Part shown: piece after piece, positions 61,570-64,000 of the stretch
How positions within the stretch are numbered: position 1 is the stretch's first letter
Layout: each line of letters starts with the position of its first letter
Assembly: GCA_031268095.1 (NCBI GenBank)
Contig: JAIRXU010000017.1
Location: 124,001-188,000 of the forward strand
DNA: 64,000 nucleotides
Direction of reading: 5' to 3'
DNA from: Oscillospiraceae bacterium
GTDB taxonomy: Bacteria; Bacillota; Clostridia; Oscillospirales; Acutalibacteraceae
Made by a program: the position numbers and the translations under genes
The notes under the pieces: generated by a model
Told to the model about the DNA's origin: nothing
The model's input: only the letters and a program-made list of their open reading frames with translations
The model's database searches: none

Positions 61570-62070
61570 GTGTTTCGGCGGATGATGGAGACCTACGCCA
61601 AACTGATCTACCACCTCTGCCGCCAAGCCTGCGGCGACGACTTCGCAGCAGAAGACCTGACACAGGAAACTTTTCTCGCCGCATACCGGCACTTGGACCG
61701 CTTCGACGGGGCGCACGAAAAAGCCTGGCTGACGCGGATTGCCGCCAACAAATGCCTGGACTACCTGCGTTCGGCGGCGAAACGGCGGCAGATTCCCGCC
61801 GAAGACGGCCAGTTCGAGGCCCTCCCCGCTCCGGACGCGGAGTCGCCGGAAAGCGCTTTCTTCGAGCGCCACTGGTCCGAGGCCTTACGGAGTGCCTGCG
61901 CTTCCCTGCGGGAACCTTACCGGAGCCTGGCGCTGTCGTACTACTGCGAAGGGACGCCTCTGGCGCAGATTGCGGCGGAGCGAGGAGAACCGCTGGCCAC
62001 CGTCCAGACCCGGGCCTTCCGGGCCAGAAGTATGCTGCAAACCATCCTGAAGGAGGAGATCCGCGCATGA
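61570..62070 (+). CDS. ECF-type RNA polymerase sigma factor
   Basis: Region 2 is METYAKLIYHLCRQACGDDFAAEDLTQETFLAAYRHLD and region 4 ends in GTPLAQIAAERGEPLATVQTRAFRAR. The start is unsure: GTG 61570 with AGGG upstream is used, giving 166 residues. ATG 61489 would add an arginine- and glycine-rich leader and lies at the likely transcript start; ATG 61579 would trim three residues. Overlaps the anti-sigma gene by four bases. Confidence 0.88.
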   Translation: MFRRMMETYAKLIYHLCRQACGDDFAAEDLTQETFLAAYRHLDRFDGAHEKAWLTRIAANKCLDYLRSAAKRRQIPAEDGQFEALPAPDAESPESAFFERHWSEALRSACASLREPYRSLALSYYCEGTPLAQIAAERGEPLATVQTRAFRARSMLQTILKEEIRA

Positions 62071-62513
62071 ACCACATCGAAGACGAAGCCTTTCGCGGCC
62101 TGCTGGGCGGATCTCTTCCGCCGGAGACCCTCCGCCGGGTGCTGGAACACGTCGCCTGGTGCGACGGCTGCGCCGGACGGCTGGCGGAGCTGACCGAGGC
62201 CCTGCCCCCGCCGGAACTCCCGGCGGACCTGACGGACCGCATTTATGCGAAGGCGAAGGTCGTCCCCTTCCCGCAGCAGCGTCAGAACCGGCCAGAAAGC
62301 CTGCGTTCCTTTACGCTGCGGGTGCTGGCGGCGATGGCGGCAACGCTGATCCTGCTCTTCTCCGGCACATTCCACAAACTCGGGCAGCTGGATTTCAACG
62401 CCGTATCCCAGGCCGTGCACCAATCCGTCGTTGGCCTGACCCAATTCACTGACCAACTTTTCACAAGCAAGGAGGATTCACGCCGTGCATCCCAATCCCA
62501 ACAAATTTCTTAG
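62067..62513 (+). CDS. Anti-sigma factor, putative zinc finger
   Basis: A 148-residue protein with an H-x3-C-x2-C motif (HVAWCDGC) near residue 30 and one membrane segment at ~93-110 (LRVLAAMAATLILLFSG). It should hold the ECF factor at the membrane. The ATG overlaps the sigma stop codon, and its own 3' end overlaps the next gene by 29 bases. Confidence 0.85.
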   Translation: MNHIEDEAFRGLLGGSLPPETLRRVLEHVAWCDGCAGRLAELTEALPPPELPADLTDRIYAKAKVVPFPQQRQNRPESLRSFTLRVLAAMAATLILLFSGTFHKLGQLDFNAVSQAVHQSVVGLTQFTDQLFTSKEDSRRASQSQQIS

Positions 62514-63141
62514 TTTTATTTGGTCCCTGATCCCCGGCGCGGGGCACATGTATCTCGGTCTGATGCGGCGGGGGATTTCATTCATGGGGGCGTTCGCCGG
62601 AGTCATCGCCGCTGTGGCGGTTGGCGAATGGATGCTCTTCAATTTTATCGTGCCAGCCATCGCGCTGCTGCCGCTGATTTGGTTCATTAGCTTCTTTGAT
62701 TTCTGGCGGTTCCAGCGCATGTCCGCCAGCGACCGCGCGCAGATAAAAGACGATTTTCTGCTGATCCATTCGTCGGAAATCGACTTTAAGCTGCCGAAGC
62801 TGCGGGCCAACCCCAAGGTTTACAAATGGGGCGGAATCGCGCTGATCGTCGTCGGCGTCGATATCCTGAGCAGCTTTCTGTTTAACATGTTCCGATTTGG
62901 CCGGCTGGACGCACTTTTTCTGCGGCACCCCAATATTGAGCATCTGTTCTATTCGCGCAACCAGTTGCTGGCCGCGCTGGTGATCGTTTTGCTGGGGATT
63001 TTCCTGATCGTCGGCAAGAGCCGCCAGATCAAGCGCCAGCTGCGGGACGCGGAACAATCGGCCGAGCAGCCGCCGGAACCGCTCTTCCCGGCCGACCTCA
63101 TCCCGGAGACAGAAGGAAGGTATCATCCCGATGAAGAATAA
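62485..63141 (+). CDS. Multi-pass membrane protein of unknown function
   Basis: A 218-residue protein with about five membrane segments; SLIPGAGHMYLGLMRRGI at the start resembles TM2-domain proteins. A charged tail (~185-218) closes it. GTG 62485 has AAGGAGG upstream inside the anti-sigma coding region. As a member of the ECF operon it is likely part of an envelope-stress response. Confidence 0.75.
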   Translation: MHPNPNKFLSFIWSLIPGAGHMYLGLMRRGISFMGAFAGVIAAVAVGEWMLFNFIVPAIALLPLIWFISFFDFWRFQRMSASDRAQIKDDFLLIHSSEIDFKLPKLRANPKVYKWGGIALIVVGVDILSSFLFNMFRFGRLDALFLRHPNIEHLFYSRNQLLAALVIVLLGIFLIVGKSRQIKRQLRDAEQSAEQPPEPLFPADLIPETEGRYHPDEE

Positions 63142-63454
63142 ACGCATCGGCTTCCTGACGCTGGGCATTACACTGGTTGCCTTCGGGATCCTCTTCCTGC
63201 TGCGGCTGGCTTTCCCCGCCTGGAACTTCCTGTTCGTGCTGAAGTTCTGGCCGGTAACGCTGATCCTGCTGGGGATCGAAGTACTCATCACCGCTTTTCT
63301 CCCTGCCAAAGAGGGTGAGCCTCCCCGGAAAATTGACGTTGTCTCCCTGCTCCTGATCTTCGTTGTGCTGCTCTTCGCGATGGGCATGGCGGCGGTAGAG
63401 GAAGTTTTCCGGCTGCTGCCGGAGGTTGCGGAGCGCGCGCAGGCCGCGCTGTGA
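63131..63454 (+). CDS. Small membrane protein, LiaI/DUF5668-like
   Basis: A 107-residue protein with three hydrophobic segments and the pattern FWPVTLILLGIEVLI, as in the LiaF/LiaI-type DUF5668 membrane domain tied to envelope stress. The ATG lies 11 bases inside the preceding gene, with AAGGAAGG upstream. Confidence 0.72.
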   Translation: MKNKRIGFLTLGITLVAFGILFLLRLAFPAWNFLFVLKFWPVTLILLGIEVLITAFLPAKEGEPPRKIDVVSLLLIFVVLLFAMGMAAVEEVFRLLPEVAERAQAAL

Positions 63455-63480
63455 TGACCCTGATGAGATAAAACGCGAGG

Positions 63481-63503
63481 CGGCCCGGAAAAACACCGGG
63501 CCG
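63481..63503. terminator. GC-rich hairpin after the second ECF operon
   Basis: CGGCCCGG, a seven-base loop and CCGGGCCG. The T tract is poor (TCTTGG), so termination may be incomplete. Confidence 0.5.
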
Positions 63504-63521
63504 TCTTGGCTATGGTTTTCA

Positions 63522-64000
63522 TCATTCCCCCAACAGCACAAATTGCAGCGGGTCCGCCATGCTGGTATCGATAAAATCGACGTCCGAAACGCAGCAGCGC
63601 TGCGTCTTGGGGTTTGTGGTCAGTTCAATGTAGCCTTTCGCTTTCAGGCAGTATCTGGTAATCCCTGGATCTGGCGGCGGAAAGCTGCTGGAATCAAACG
63701 CTGTGCTGAGCACGTAATACAGCAGGAGTGTTTTTTCGTCCCGCAGGACAGGGGCGCTGCCGTTGAGCTGTTTATAAACCTCCTCCAGTGTTCCAAATTT
63801 TTCTACGATCTGCTTTCCGAGCAAATCTTCTCCCCAATAAGAGACAGGGTCGAACACCATGTATCCGCCGGTGCCGAGGATACGCAGCGTATTACGCGTC
63901 GCCTCTATATCAACCGCGGAGATCGCAGAAGCGCACAGGTTGTCTGGCAGCGCATCGGCGCTTGCGCTGAAGAAAATCTCCGCGACCGCTTTCGCGAGGT
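63522..64000 (-). CDS. Protein of unknown function, C-terminal part (cut by window edge)
   Basis: The frame stays open to the right edge, giving at least 159 residues. Visible text includes ILGTGGYMVFDPVSYWGEDLLGKQIVEKFGTLEEVYKQLNG and a KAKGYIELTTNPKTQRCCVSDVDFIDT end. No domain is recognised; an ATG at 63860 lies inside the open frame and is unlikely to be the real start because coding-like sequence continues upstream. Confidence 0.55.
   Translation of the reverse strand, partial: LAKAVAEIFFSASADALPDNLCASAISAVDIEATRNTLRILGTGGYMVFDPVSYWGEDLLGKQIVEKFGTLEEVYKQLNGSAPVLRDEKTLLLYYVLSTAFDSSSFPPPDPGITRYCLKAKGYIELTTNPKTQRCCVSDVDFIDTSMADPLQFVLLGE

Noticed and set aside
1..64000. CRISPR array, tRNA or rRNA genes, prophage or insertion sequence
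   Set aside because: No regular direct repeats with spacers, no cloverleaf or rRNA sequence and no transposase or phage gene were noticed by eye; a covariance-model scan was not possible.

Overview
The window is a dense, GC-rich stretch of chromosome from a low-GC-phylum relative with high GC content, most likely an endospore-forming member of the class Clostridia (Oscillospiraceae or Ruminococcaceae type, gut-associated). The signs are sporulation genes (spoIIM, a DacF-type carboxypeptidase, cwlD), type III pantothenate kinase beside an ECF transporter S component, strong AGGAGG ribosome binding sites, Gram-positive promoters with 17-base spacers, and many carbohydrate genes. No rRNA, tRNA, CRISPR array, phage or insertion sequence was found, and no gene-free stretch exceeds 300 bases.

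Layout. 0-16 kb is housekeeping: metG (cut by the left edge), a PrsA/SurA-like foldase, an RluD-type pseudouridine synthase, an O-antigen-ligase-like membrane protein, coaX with an ECF S component (probably pantothenate), mscL, proC, a class A penicillin-binding protein, ruvX, a VanZ-like protein, an AraC regulator, two half-size TSUP genes, cwlD and radA. 16.2-20.8 kb is a tandem series of small-molecule-modifying enzymes (methyltransferase, P-loop kinase, two HAD phosphatases, a kinase-like protein, a GNAT acetyltransferase), most separated by copies of one ~70-bp element ending in ATTTTGCGAAGTT. 20.8-28 kb holds xerD, spoIIM, dacF, mtaB, tmcAL, radC and a PstS-like binding protein; diverged copies of the same element family occur here too, two of them inside coding sequence.

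29-40 kb is a sugar and cyclitol catabolic island on the plus strand: iolD, an unrecognised 686-residue protein, a GH105 hydrolase, an IolE/IolI-like isomerase, a GPH sugar transporter, kduD, an FAD oxidoreductase and a GH27 alpha-galactosidase. 40-45 kb carries an ECF sigma/anti-sigma pair and a DUF2975/HTH/DUF4173 membrane operon. 45-54 kb is mostly minus strand: metA (predicted acetyl-CoA type), a pyrophosphatase-like/NUDIX fusion, uvrB, ydcF, iolC, iolJ, a TIGR04086-type protein and yajC. 53-64 kb has a GH95 fucosidase, a metallophosphoesterase, nagB, tgt, an RsuA-type pseudouridine synthase, a second ECF sigma/anti-sigma operon with two membrane proteins, and a gene cut by the right edge.

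How they work together. IolD, IolC and IolJ give the ring-opening, kinase and aldolase steps of myo-inositol breakdown, but iolG and iolB are not here and the genes are 20 kb apart. GH105, KduD, GH27, GH95 and NagB suggest growth on plant or host glycans. The most unusual feature is the repeat family at 16-26 kb: it punctuates a cassette-like gene row, supplies ribosome binding sites and stop codons, and has entered the coding frames of tmcAL and dacF, in the manner of Rickettsia palindromic elements.
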